From positions 744,001 through 808,000 of the forward strand of contig NZ_SZPZ01000004.1 in the NCBI RefSeq assembly GCF_005233875.1: a stretch of 64,000 nucleotides of DNA. The letters run 5' to 3'. This document shows positions 50,938 to 58,911 of this stretch, piece by piece. Source of the stretch: Kribbella jiaozuonensis. GTDB taxonomy: Bacteria > Actinomycetota > Actinomycetes > Propionibacteriales > Kribbellaceae. Every line of letters starts with the position of its first letter. The first letter of the stretch is position 1. Under the pieces are notes generated by a model. It was not told where the DNA came from. It made no database searches and was given only the letters and a program-made list of their open reading frames with translations. The position numbers and the translations under genes were made by a program.

Positions 50938-51098
50938 CGCAGCCTCCCCCAACCCCCAGGCCGCACTAGTCCAGTCTTGCGCCAAAGTGGAAAGCGAGCA
51001 ATTCATCTTCCATCGTTTAAACGTTCAGATTAGGGTGCCTCCGTCGCAGTGCTGGTGATTCAGACTCCATCCGCCCCACCGCCTGTCAGGAGACTTGC

Positions 51099-53126
51099 AT
51101 GCCAGACATCAATCGCCGGAGGTTCCTCCAACTGGCCGGAGCTTCGGCCGCGTTCGCCGCGATGGCGAACAGTATCGAGCAGGCGGCCGCCATCCCGGCG
51201 CACCGTCGGTACGGCACCATCCAGGACGTCGAGCACATCGTCGTCCTCATGCAGGAGAACCGGTCGTTCGACCACTATTTCGGCACGCTGAACGGTGTCC
51301 GCGGGTTCGGTGACCCGCGGCCGGTGACGTTGCCGAGCGGTCAGCCGGTGTGGCACCAGAAGAACGCGCTCGGCAAGGAGATCCTGCCGTTCCACCCGGA
51401 CGCCGACGACCTGGGCATGCAGTTCATCCAGGACCTCGCCCACAGCTGGGGCGACGCGCACCAGGCCGTGAACGGCGGCAAGTACGACCAGTGGATCCCG
51501 GCGAAGACGTCGACCACGATGGCGTACCTGACCCGCGAGGACATCCCGTTCCACTACGCGCTCGCCGACAAGTTCACGCTCTGCGACGCGTACCACTGCT
51601 CGTTCATGGGCTCCACCGACCCGAACCGGTACTACATGTGGACCGGCTACACCGGGAACGACGGCACCGGCGGCGGCCCGGTCCTCGGCAACGACGAGGC
51701 CGGCTACGGCTGGACGACGTACCCCGAGCGGCTCGAGCAGGCCGGCGTCTCCTGGAAGATCTACCAGGACATCGGTGACGGCCTGGACGCGGCCGGCGGC
51801 TGGGGCTGGATCGACGACGCGTACCGCGGGAACTACGGCGACAACTCGCTGCTGTACTTCAACAACTACCGCAACGCCTCGGCCGGGAACCCGTTGTACG
51901 ACAAGGCCCGCACCGGCACCAACGCGAAGGCCGGCGAGAGCCTCTTCGGGCAGCTCACCGCGGACGTGAAAGCGAACCGACTGCCGAAGATCTCCTGGAT
52001 CGCGGCGCCCGAGGCGTTCACCGAGCACCCGAACTGGCCGGCCAACTACGGCGCCTGGTACATCTCCCAGGTCCTCGACGCGCTCACCTCGAACCCGGAG
52101 GTATGGAGCAAGACCGCGCTGTTCATCACGTACGACGAGAACGACGGCTTCTTCGACCACGTCGTACCGCCGTTCCCGCCGCTGTCCGCATCACAAGGCC
52201 TGTCTACGGTCGACCCCGGCCCGGACCTGTACACGGGTACGAAGGCCGCGCACGGCGCGTACGGTCTGGGCCAGCGGGTGCCGATGCTCGTCGTGTCGCC
52301 GTGGAGCACCGGCGGCTACACCTGCTCGGAGACGTTCGACCACACCTCGATCATCCGGTTCATGGAGTCGCGGTTCGGCGTCCACGAGCCGAACATCTCG
52401 CCGTGGCGCCGCGCGGTCTGCGGCGACCTGTCGTCCGCGTTCGACTTCGGTACGACGGCCACCCGGCCGGCCAAGCTTCCGGACACGACGTCGTACCAGC
52501 CGCCGGACAACAAGCGGCACCCGGACTACGTGCCGACGCCGCCCGCGGTCGGGCAGGTGCCGGTCCAGGAGCGCGGCTGCCGCCGTACCCGGCCGTTGCC
52601 CTACGCACCGGTCGTCGACGGAGCCGTTGCCGACGGCAAGTACAAGCTGACCTTCAGCTCCGGGCCGCACGCCGGCGCGCAGTTCCTGATCACGTCCGCG
52701 AACCGCACCGACGGCCCGTGGACGTACACCGCCGAGGCCGGCAAGACCGTCGCCGACAGCTGGAACCCGGTCTACTCCGGCGGCGTCACCGACCTCACCG
52801 TCCACGGCCCGAACGGCTTCCTCCGCACCTTCAAGGGCAAGCCCGCGACCGGCCTGGAGATCACCGCCCGCGACAAGGCCGGCAACCTCACCCTGACCAT
52901 CACCTCCGACGCCGCCCGCCGGGTGACGATCAAGGACGCCTACACCGGCAAGAGCAAGAACCTCGACGTCCGCAAGGGCAAGACGACGTACACCGTCACC
53001 ACCACCAGCCGCTGGTACGACATCTCGGTCACCACCACGACCGACACGACGTACCTGCGCCGCTACGCCGGCCACGTCGAAACCGGCGCCCCCGGCACCA
53101 GCGACCCGGCCATCAAGACGGCCTGA
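51099..53126 (+). CDS. Phosphocholine-preferring phospholipase C, Tat-exported
   Basis: A 675-aa phosphoesterase of the bacterial PlcC/PlcH group. The Tat signal is NRRRFLQLAGASAAFAAMA. The catalytic stretch VVLMQENRSFDHYFGTLNG (from residue 48) and the metal motif TYDENDGFFDHVVPPFPP are both intact, and the C-terminus has two DUF756-type beta domains (KYKLTFSSGPHAGAQFLI; TTYTVTTTSRWYDISVT). It splits phosphatidylcholine or sphingomyelin outside the cell, releasing phosphocholine. It is a single gene, divergent from the kinase operon. Confidence 0.93.
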   Translation: MPDINRRRFLQLAGASAAFAAMANSIEQAAAIPAHRRYGTIQDVEHIVVLMQENRSFDHYFGTLNGVRGFGDPRPVTLPSGQPVWHQKNALGKEILPFHPDADDLGMQFIQDLAHSWGDAHQAVNGGKYDQWIPAKTSTTMAYLTREDIPFHYALADKFTLCDAYHCSFMGSTDPNRYYMWTGYTGNDGTGGGPVLGNDEAGYGWTTYPERLEQAGVSWKIYQDIGDGLDAAGGWGWIDDAYRGNYGDNSLLYFNNYRNASAGNPLYDKARTGTNAKAGESLFGQLTADVKANRLPKISWIAAPEAFTEHPNWPANYGAWYISQVLDALTSNPEVWSKTALFITYDENDGFFDHVVPPFPPLSASQGLSTVDPGPDLYTGTKAAHGAYGLGQRVPMLVVSPWSTGGYTCSETFDHTSIIRFMESRFGVHEPNISPWRRAVCGDLSSAFDFGTTATRPAKLPDTTSYQPPDNKRHPDYVPTPPAVGQVPVQERGCRRTRPLPYAPVVDGAVADGKYKLTFSSGPHAGAQFLITSANRTDGPWTYTAEAGKTVADSWNPVYSGGVTDLTVHGPNGFLRTFKGKPATGLEITARDKAGNLTLTITSDAARRVTIKDAYTGKSKNLDVRKGKTTYTVTTTSRWYDISVTTTTDTTYLRRYAGHVETGAPGTSDPAIKTA

Positions 53127-53135
53127 GCCCCCGGC

Positions 53136-53173
53136 CCGGAGGCCCCGATCCGCTAGATGATCGGGGCTTCCGG
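53136..53173. terminator. Bidirectional terminator between phospholipase C and ABC genes
   Basis: A 15-bp stem with one G-U pair: arms 53136-53150 and 53159-53173, loop of 8 bases. The perfect inner part is GCCCCGATC/GATCGGGGC. It covers the stop codon of the convergent ATPase gene and lies 10 bases after the phospholipase stop. Confidence 0.7.
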
Positions 53174-54040
53174 CTGGGTGGTGTCGGCGGGGGTGTTGTC
53201 GTCGAGGTGGTCGAGCTCGTCGACCTGGATGCGGGAAGTCCAGCGTTGGTCGGGGTCGGGTTGGGGGATCGAGTCGAGCAGGAGCTTCGTGTACGGATGG
53301 CTGGGCTCGTGCATGACCGTCGCGACCGAGCCGCGCTCGACGATCTGGCCCTTGGTGATGACCATGACCTCGCCGCCGAGGTAGTAGACCGTGGACAGGT
53401 CATGGGTGATGAACAGCGTGGTCATGCCGTGCTCGCGCTGGAAGTCGAGCAGGATGTCCAGGAAGTGCTTGCGGACCTGGGCGTCCAGCATCGACACCGG
53501 CTCATCGGCGATGATGAACGACGGGCGGAGCATGTGGACACGCGCCAGCATGATCCGCTGGCGCTGCCCGCCGGACAGCTGGTGCGGGTACCGCCCGAGC
53601 ACGTTCTCCGGCTCCAGCCGGACGGCCTGCAGCGATTCCTCGATCAGCTCCAGGCCGGCCGCACGGGTGTCGGCCAGCTTGAACTTCTTGACCGCCTTCC
53701 ACAACGCGCGATCCACCCGGTAGAACGGGTTGAAGATCGCGTACGGGTCCTGGAACACCGGCTGCACGTCGCGCCGGTAGGCGTCGTACTCCGCCCGGCT
53801 CAGCTTGAAGATGTCCTTCCCGCCGTACAGCACCGACCCGGCCGTCGGCTTCTGCAGGCCGAGGACGTTGCGGGCGATCGTGCTCTTCCCGCTGCCGCTC
53901 TGACCGACCAGGCTGACGATCTGCGGCGGTGACGCGAGCAGGCTGAAGCTGACGTCGTCGACCGCGGTCACGTAGCCGTCGGCGACCCCACGGGCGTGGA
54001 ATCGTTGCTGTACGCCACGAAGTTCGAGCTCGGACTTCAC
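53153..54040 (-). CDS. Oligopeptide/oligosaccharide ABC transporter ATPase (DppF type)
   Basis: A 295-aa ATPase. Walker A is GQSGSGKST, the signature QLSGGQRQRIMLARVHML, Walker B FIIADEPVSMLD and the switch His in LFITHDLSTVYYL. The C-terminal HEPSHPYTKLLLDSIPQPDP is the mark of family-5 importers. GTG 54040 overlaps the stop of the partner ATPase (GTGA). It is the last gene of the operon starting at 58661, followed by a strong terminator. Confidence 0.93.
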   Translation of the reverse strand: MKSELELRGVQQRFHARGVADGYVTAVDDVSFSLLASPPQIVSLVGQSGSGKSTIARNVLGLQKPTAGSVLYGGKDIFKLSRAEYDAYRRDVQPVFQDPYAIFNPFYRVDRALWKAVKKFKLADTRAAGLELIEESLQAVRLEPENVLGRYPHQLSGGQRQRIMLARVHMLRPSFIIADEPVSMLDAQVRKHFLDILLDFQREHGMTTLFITHDLSTVYYLGGEVMVITKGQIVERGSVATVMHEPSHPYTKLLLDSIPQPDPDQRWTSRIQVDELDHLDDNTPADTTQPEAPII

Positions 54041-54858
54041 GATGCCTTCCTTCCCAAGCGCGGGATCGACTCGATCAGCTGCCGGGTGTAGGGATCCTGC
54101 GGATCCTTGAACACCTGGCGTACGCCGCCGACCTCGACCAGCCTGCCCTCGTACATCACCGCGACCCGGTCCGCGAGCTGCGCGTGCACACCCATGTCGT
54201 GCGAGATCACCATCAGCGTCACGCCGAAATCGGTACGCAGGTCGGCGAGCGACTGCAGGATCACCCGCTGGATCGTCACGTCGAGCGCGGTGGTCGGCTC
54301 GTCCGCGATCACCAGGTCGGGTTCGAGCGCGACCGCGATCGCCATCAGCACCCGCTGCTTCATCCCACCGGACAGCTCGTGCGGATACATCCGGGCGACC
54401 CGTGGCTCCAGGCCGACCTGCGCGAGCAGCCGCGGGATCATGTCGCCGACCGCTTCCTTGCGGTTCGGTGCGTGCTCGACGATCACGTCCTTGAACTGGT
54501 CGTGCACCCGCATCACCGGGTTCAGCGAGCTCATCGATCCCTGTGGGAGATACGAGAGCGCGCTCCACCGCAGTACCCGGAGCTCTTCGCCCTGCACCTT
54601 CAGCAGGTCCACCGGCGATCGTCCGGCGGGATGGAACATCACCGAGCCGCCGGTCACCTTGCCCGGCGCCTTCAGGAGCCGGAGCAGTGCGACCGCGAGC
54701 GTGCTCTTCCCGCTGCCCGACTCGCCCGCGATCCCGAGGATCTCGCCGCGGCGGACGTCGAGGTCGATCGCGCGAACCGCCTGCACATCGCCGCGGTTCG
54801 TGGAGTAGACGACCTCGAGACCCTTCACTTCCAGAACATTGGCTGGCACGTTATTCAC
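54037..54858 (-). CDS. Oligopeptide/oligosaccharide ABC transporter ATPase (DppD type)
   Basis: A 273-aa ATPase with Walker A GESGSGKST, signature HELSGGMKQRVLMAIAVAL, Walker B LVIADEPTTALD and switch His in MVISHDMGVHAQLADR. It ends with DPQDPYTRQLIESIPRLGRK, where family-5 ATPases carry further C-terminal residues; it is somewhat short for a DppD and lacks the Cys-rich tail. It forms the heterodimer with the following ATPase and overlaps both neighbours. Confidence 0.92.
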   Translation of the reverse strand: MNNVPANVLEVKGLEVVYSTNRGDVQAVRAIDLDVRRGEILGIAGESGSGKSTLAVALLRLLKAPGKVTGGSVMFHPAGRSPVDLLKVQGEELRVLRWSALSYLPQGSMSSLNPVMRVHDQFKDVIVEHAPNRKEAVGDMIPRLLAQVGLEPRVARMYPHELSGGMKQRVLMAIAVALEPDLVIADEPTTALDVTIQRVILQSLADLRTDFGVTLMVISHDMGVHAQLADRVAVMYEGRLVEVGGVRQVFKDPQDPYTRQLIESIPRLGRKAS

Positions 54859-55735
54859 CGGCCACTCCCCTCAGCCGCGGGTTGTAGACCTCTTCGAGGC
54901 CGATGTTCACCATGTTCAGCGCCGCGAACAGCAACGTCAGCAGTCCGACCGGTACGACGAACATCGGCCAGGCTCCCAGCGTCAGCGCACCGGTGCTGAT
55001 CGCGCTGTAGATGATCTGACCGAGGTCGATCACGCCACCGGGCCCGAGCCCGATGATCTCCAGACCGACCAGCCCGAAGATCGCGCCGAGTGCCGAGGAC
55101 GCGAACCCGACGCCGATGAACGGCAGCAGGTTCGGCAGCAGCTCAGTGGTGATGATCTCCAGGTCGCGGGCCTTGCTCACCCGGGCCAGATCGACGTACG
55201 GCCGGGTCCGCAGGCTCAGCACCTGGGAGCGGATCGTCTTCGCGGCGAACGGCCACGCGAAGATCGAGATCATCACGCCGACTTGGAACAGGCTGACGTT
55301 CTTCGCGTACGCCGAGAGCGCGATCAGCAACGGGAACGTCGGGATGACCAGCAGGATGCCGGTGAACGTGGAGAGGATCCCGTCGATCCAGCCGCCCTTG
55401 TACCCGGCCACGAACGCCACGATCACGCCCACGACCGTCGAGATGACACCGGCGATCGCTCCGATCTGCAGCGAGACGGCCAGCGCCTTCACCACCATCG
55501 CGAACACGTCCCGGCCGAACTGGTCGGTGCCGAGCAGGTGCCCCGGCCCGGGCACCAGCCACTTGTCGTACGCCGCCAACTCGATCGGGTCCTGGCCGCC
55601 GCCGATCGCCTTCGCGATCAACGGGCTGAACAGCGCGAGCAGGACCAGCACCCCGAGGATGACCAGTCCGGTCGCCAGCCGCCGGCTGTTCCGGATCGTC
55701 CGCAGTACTGCCGTCAGGATTCTCATCGTCATCAC
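54851..55735 (-). CDS. ABC transporter permease (DppC type)
   Basis: A 294-aa permease with six helices. GPGHLLGTDQFGRDVFAMVV (residues 62-81) is the DppC hallmark, and the EAA-like loop is YVDLARVSKARDLEIITTELLPN. The start is GTG 55735 overlapping the stop of the other permease; internal ATGs at codons 2 and 4 are alternatives. It pairs with the DppB-type permease. Confidence 0.93.
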   Translation of the reverse strand: MMTMRILTAVLRTIRNSRRLATGLVILGVLVLLALFSPLIAKAIGGGQDPIELAAYDKWLVPGPGHLLGTDQFGRDVFAMVVKALAVSLQIGAIAGVISTVVGVIVAFVAGYKGGWIDGILSTFTGILLVIPTFPLLIALSAYAKNVSLFQVGVMISIFAWPFAAKTIRSQVLSLRTRPYVDLARVSKARDLEIITTELLPNLLPFIGVGFASSALGAIFGLVGLEIIGLGPGGVIDLGQIIYSAISTGALTLGAWPMFVVPVGLLTLLFAALNMVNIGLEEVYNPRLRGVAGE

Positions 55736-56826
55736 TTCCAGTACTTGACCCGCGGGTCAAGCAGCGGGAGCAGGAGGTCGAGGAGCAGGACGGCGGTCAG
55801 CACCGAGAAGATCGCCATGTCGGTGACGCCGAGGATCGTGTTGAAGTCGAGCTGCTGGATCGCGGTCACCAGCGTGGTCCCGAGACCCGGATAGTTGAAC
55901 AGCTGCTCGACCAGCACGTTGCCGTTGAAGATGAAGCCGAGCGAGATCCCGAACGCGGTGATCTGCGGCAGGTAGCAGTTCCGCAGTGCGTACCGGGTCA
56001 GGATCCGCCAGCTCTTCAGGCCCTTCGCCTCGGCGTACACCAGGTAGTCCTCGCCGAGAATCGGAACCATCAGCATCCGGGTGGACAGGATCCAGCTGAA
56101 CGTCCCGATCACCACGATGGACAGACCGGGCAACAATCCGTACTTCAGCACACTGCCGATGAACTCGAGACTGATCGCCGGTTCGATGTTCGAGTCGTAC
56201 GCCGATCTGGCCGGCAGTAACCCCATCGAGTACGAGAAGATGTACACCAGGATCAGGGCGACGAAGAAGTACGGCACGTGCGACAGCGCGATCGACAGGT
56301 TGGTCGCGATCGCCGAGCCGAGCTTGCCGCGTCGCCAGCCGGCGATCGCGCCGATCAGCACACCGAGGATCCAGGCCAGCACCGAGGAGATGCCGAGCAG
56401 GCCGATCGTCCACGGCAACGCCCGCAGGATCACGGTCTGGGCCGGCGTCGGGTAGTTGATCAGGCTCGGCCCCAGATCGCCGTGCAGGACCAGCTTCTCC
56501 ATGTACACGACGTACTGGGTCAGCAGGTTCCCGTCCAGGCCGAACTCGTGCTTGTAGCGGGCGATGATCTCGGCGCTCGCCTGGGCGTTGTAGATGTAGT
56601 TCTGCTGCAGCGTCTGGATCAGCGTCTGGATCGGGTCACCCGGCATCAGCCGGAAGAAGAAGAACGCGATCGTCAGCGCGCCCCACAGCTCGATCAGGTA
56701 CAACCCGAACCGGCGGAGCGCGTACGCCGCCAGCGGATGCCGCGACAGCCAGGCCCGCACCCCCGAGACGGGTGCGGAGTCCTGGCTCTTGTCGACAGCG
56801 ACCGCAGGCGGGGCTTCCGCCGTCAC
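55732..56826 (-). CDS. ABC transporter permease (DppB type)
   Basis: A 364-aa permease, slightly long for the family because of a 35-residue cytoplasmic N-terminus. Helix 1 (YLIELWGALTIAFFFFRLMPGDPI) is typical of DppB, as are GDLGPSLINYPTP, the EAA loop EDYLVYAEAKGLKSWRILTRYALRN and NGNVLVEQLFNYPGLG. The GTG start overlaps the stop of the binding-protein gene (GTGA). Confidence 0.93.
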   Translation of the reverse strand: MTAEAPPAVAVDKSQDSAPVSGVRAWLSRHPLAAYALRRFGLYLIELWGALTIAFFFFRLMPGDPIQTLIQTLQQNYIYNAQASAEIIARYKHEFGLDGNLLTQYVVYMEKLVLHGDLGPSLINYPTPAQTVILRALPWTIGLLGISSVLAWILGVLIGAIAGWRRGKLGSAIATNLSIALSHVPYFFVALILVYIFSYSMGLLPARSAYDSNIEPAISLEFIGSVLKYGLLPGLSIVVIGTFSWILSTRMLMVPILGEDYLVYAEAKGLKSWRILTRYALRNCYLPQITAFGISLGFIFNGNVLVEQLFNYPGLGTTLVTAIQQLDFNTILGVTDMAIFSVLTAVLLLDLLLPLLDPRVKYWK

Positions 56827-58661
56827 GCCGGTCCCTTCTGCCCGGTGGGCTCGATCTTGCCCAGCACGAAGATGAAGTGCTGCCACCAGTTCAACGGCAC
56901 TTCGTACAGGTCGTCGTCGGTCGGCCAGCCCTTCCAGAACGTGGTGTTGAAGTACGACGGGTAGCCGGTCTGGATCACCGACAGCATCGGCAGGTCCTGG
57001 AAGTAGATCTCCAGCGCCTGGTTCAGCAGCGGCTTGGCCTCTTCGCTGTTCGGGTCGAGCTGGGCGAGCTTCTCCGAGATCGCGTCGAACTTCGGGTTCC
57101 GGTACCGCAGCTTGTTCTTACCGGCCGCGTTCTTGCCGACCGGCTGGTACTTGTCGCTGGTCCAGTCCGAGTACAGCTGCTCGGGGTCGATCGCGATACC
57201 GGCCCAGCTCGAGTCGATGTCGTACTGACCGCGCTGGAACTTCTCGTCGTGCACGTTGCCGGCCAGGCTGCGCAGGGTGGCCGGGACGCCGACCTTGGCG
57301 AGCTCGGTCTTCAGCACGTTCGCGATCGCGTACTCACCGCCGTCGACCGGCGAGGGCGTGATGATCTCGAGGTTGATCTCCTTGCCCTTGTACGTCCGCT
57401 TGCCGGCGGCGTTCTTCGGCGCGATCTCGTCGAGCAGCTGGGTCGCCTTGTCCGGGTTGAACTCGAACTTGTACTTGTTCGCCAGCTCGTCGTTCTTCCA
57501 CTTGTCGTTGGTCGGGTAGTCCGCCCACGGGTACTGCGCCGGCGGCACCGGGACCGGCCAGATCGACTTGCCGATCTTCTCCCGGTCGAGGCAGTAGTTG
57601 ATCGCCCAGCGCATCTTCGGCTCCGAGATGACGCCCCGCGACGGGTCGCAGTTCAGCCACAGCACCCGTGGGTTCGGGTCGTGGAACTGCGTTGTCTGCA
57701 AGGCCGGGTAGCCGGTGTTGCGCAGCTGCTTGGCGTGCTGCTCGTCCACCGAGCCGACGTCGAACTCCGCGCGCTCGAACGCCAGCGACGCCTGGTCGAG
57801 CTGCTTCGACGTGCTCTGGTAGACGACGTACTGCGGCTTGACGTCGAGCTTGTCCTTGTTCCAGTAGTTCGGGTCCTTCTCCCAGATGAACATCTTCTGG
57901 TTCCGGATCGCCTGCTTCAGCTTGTACGGACCGCTGTGCACCGGCGGGTTGTCCTTGAACTTCGTCGGGTCCTGCGACTTCCAGATGTGCTCGGGCATGA
58001 TCCCGAGCGGCGGACCCGCGATCGCGGAGATGAAGTTGTAGTGGAACCGCGGTCCCGGCTTCAGCATTTTGACCACGGCGGTCTGCGCGTCCGGAACCTC
58101 GATGTCCTTGACGAACTCCTTCAGCTCACCGCCGCCGCCGAACAGATCGGGCCGGTCGCGCAGCAGCAGCATCGTGAACTTGAAGTCGGCCGCCCCCAGC
58201 GGCTGTCCGTCGTTCCAGTGCGCCTTCGGGTCGAACTTGAAGGTGACCTCGGTGTGGTCGTCGTTGTACTTGTACTCGGTCGCCAGCCAGGGACGCATCT
58301 CACCGGTGGCGAAACTCAAGTAGAACAACGGCTCCGTGCTCAGCTCCACGCCGGCGCCCGAGGGCGAACCGTTCGGGATCATCCCGTTGAAGCTGTCGAA
58401 GACGGTGTACTCGACCTGGCCGACGATCACCGACTGATCCCGCGGGACCGGGATGTTGGCCTTGCCGATCTGGATCGACTTGGTCGCGACCGGCTTGTTG
58501 TTGTTGGCTGGCTTGTCGGAGTACGAGCCTCCGCCGGAGCAGGCCGCGAGGAAGGCCGTCATCGCAGCCGCGGCACCTCCTCCGACCAGACTCCGTCGAC
58601 TTAGCTGGTACCGGACGACATCTTGGACGTCTTCGAATTGGGGCCGCGGCGCTTCGTTCAT
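56823..58661 (-). CDS. Family-5 ABC substrate-binding lipoprotein
   Basis: A 612-aa extracellular solute-binding protein. The twin-arginine lipobox N-terminus is SRRSLVGGGAAAAMTAFLAAC, so it is exported folded and lipidated. Family-5 features are ELSTEPLFYLSFATGEMRPWLA, HTEVTFKFDPKAHWNDGQPL and PPVHSGPYKLKQA. The ATG is 11 bases after GGAGG. The family takes up peptides or, in many actinobacteria, plant oligosaccharides; the LacI-type operators upstream favour a sugar. It heads a five-gene operon in which every junction overlaps. Confidence 0.92.
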   Translation of the reverse strand: MNEAPRPQFEDVQDVVRYQLSRRSLVGGGAAAAMTAFLAACSGGGSYSDKPANNNKPVATKSIQIGKANIPVPRDQSVIVGQVEYTVFDSFNGMIPNGSPSGAGVELSTEPLFYLSFATGEMRPWLATEYKYNDDHTEVTFKFDPKAHWNDGQPLGAADFKFTMLLLRDRPDLFGGGGELKEFVKDIEVPDAQTAVVKMLKPGPRFHYNFISAIAGPPLGIMPEHIWKSQDPTKFKDNPPVHSGPYKLKQAIRNQKMFIWEKDPNYWNKDKLDVKPQYVVYQSTSKQLDQASLAFERAEFDVGSVDEQHAKQLRNTGYPALQTTQFHDPNPRVLWLNCDPSRGVISEPKMRWAINYCLDREKIGKSIWPVPVPPAQYPWADYPTNDKWKNDELANKYKFEFNPDKATQLLDEIAPKNAAGKRTYKGKEINLEIITPSPVDGGEYAIANVLKTELAKVGVPATLRSLAGNVHDEKFQRGQYDIDSSWAGIAIDPEQLYSDWTSDKYQPVGKNAAGKNKLRYRNPKFDAISEKLAQLDPNSEEAKPLLNQALEIYFQDLPMLSVIQTGYPSYFNTTFWKGWPTDDDLYEVPLNWWQHFIFVLGKIEPTGQKGPA

Positions 58662-58724
58662 GACGAAAGTCACCTCCGTTTCCGTTGCGCGGACAGGCTC
58701 ATCACCGACCGAGAGGTGCCACGG

Positions 58725-58753
58725 ACTATAAGTAGCGTTGACAACGTTGGCAA
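58725..58753 (-). promoter_or_regulatory. Promoter with overlapping LacI-type operator for the family-5 ABC operon
   Basis: Reading the minus strand: TTGCCA (58753-58748), 17 bases, TATAGT (58730-58725). The near-perfect palindrome TTGACAACGTTGGCAA (58738-58753) covers the -35 box and spacer. CAACGTTG with a central CG is typical of LacI-family sites. Confidence 0.7.
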
Positions 58754-58760
58754 GAGTTCG

Positions 58761-58788
58761 TTGCCACGTTGGAAATATGACGTCATAT
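58761..58788. promoter_or_regulatory. Degenerate half-operator and ATATGACGTCATAT palindrome
   Basis: TTGCCACGTTGG (58761-58772) resembles the flanking LacI-type sites but lacks one base. It is followed at once by the perfect 14-bp palindrome ATATGACGTCATAT (58775-58788), which belongs to a different motif class. Confidence 0.45.
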
Positions 58789-58814
58789 CCGCAGATCAGT
58801 CGATATACCAACCT

Positions 58815-58864
58815 TTGACAACGTTGGTTCGCTCTGCGTGACGCCCGGAGGCGGAAACGCTTCC
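58815..58864. promoter_or_regulatory. Second LacI-type operator and a GGAAACGCTTCC site
   Basis: TTGACAACGTTGGTT (58815-58829) repeats the first operator; their centres are 77 bp apart, about seven helical turns, suitable for looping. GGAAACGCTTCC (58853-58864) is a further LacI-like site with a different half-sequence, just downstream of the sacsin-like gene. Confidence 0.5.
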
Positions 58865-58911
58865 AAAGATGGTCACAGGGCGTGCAGATTCGGCCCGGCG
58901 GCCGATTCCGG

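Noticed and set aside
51001..51040. PHO box upstream of the phospholipase C gene (GTTTAAACGTTCA)
   Set aside because: The repeats are 8 bases apart and not 11, and only one half matches GTTCA, so PhoP control cannot be supported.
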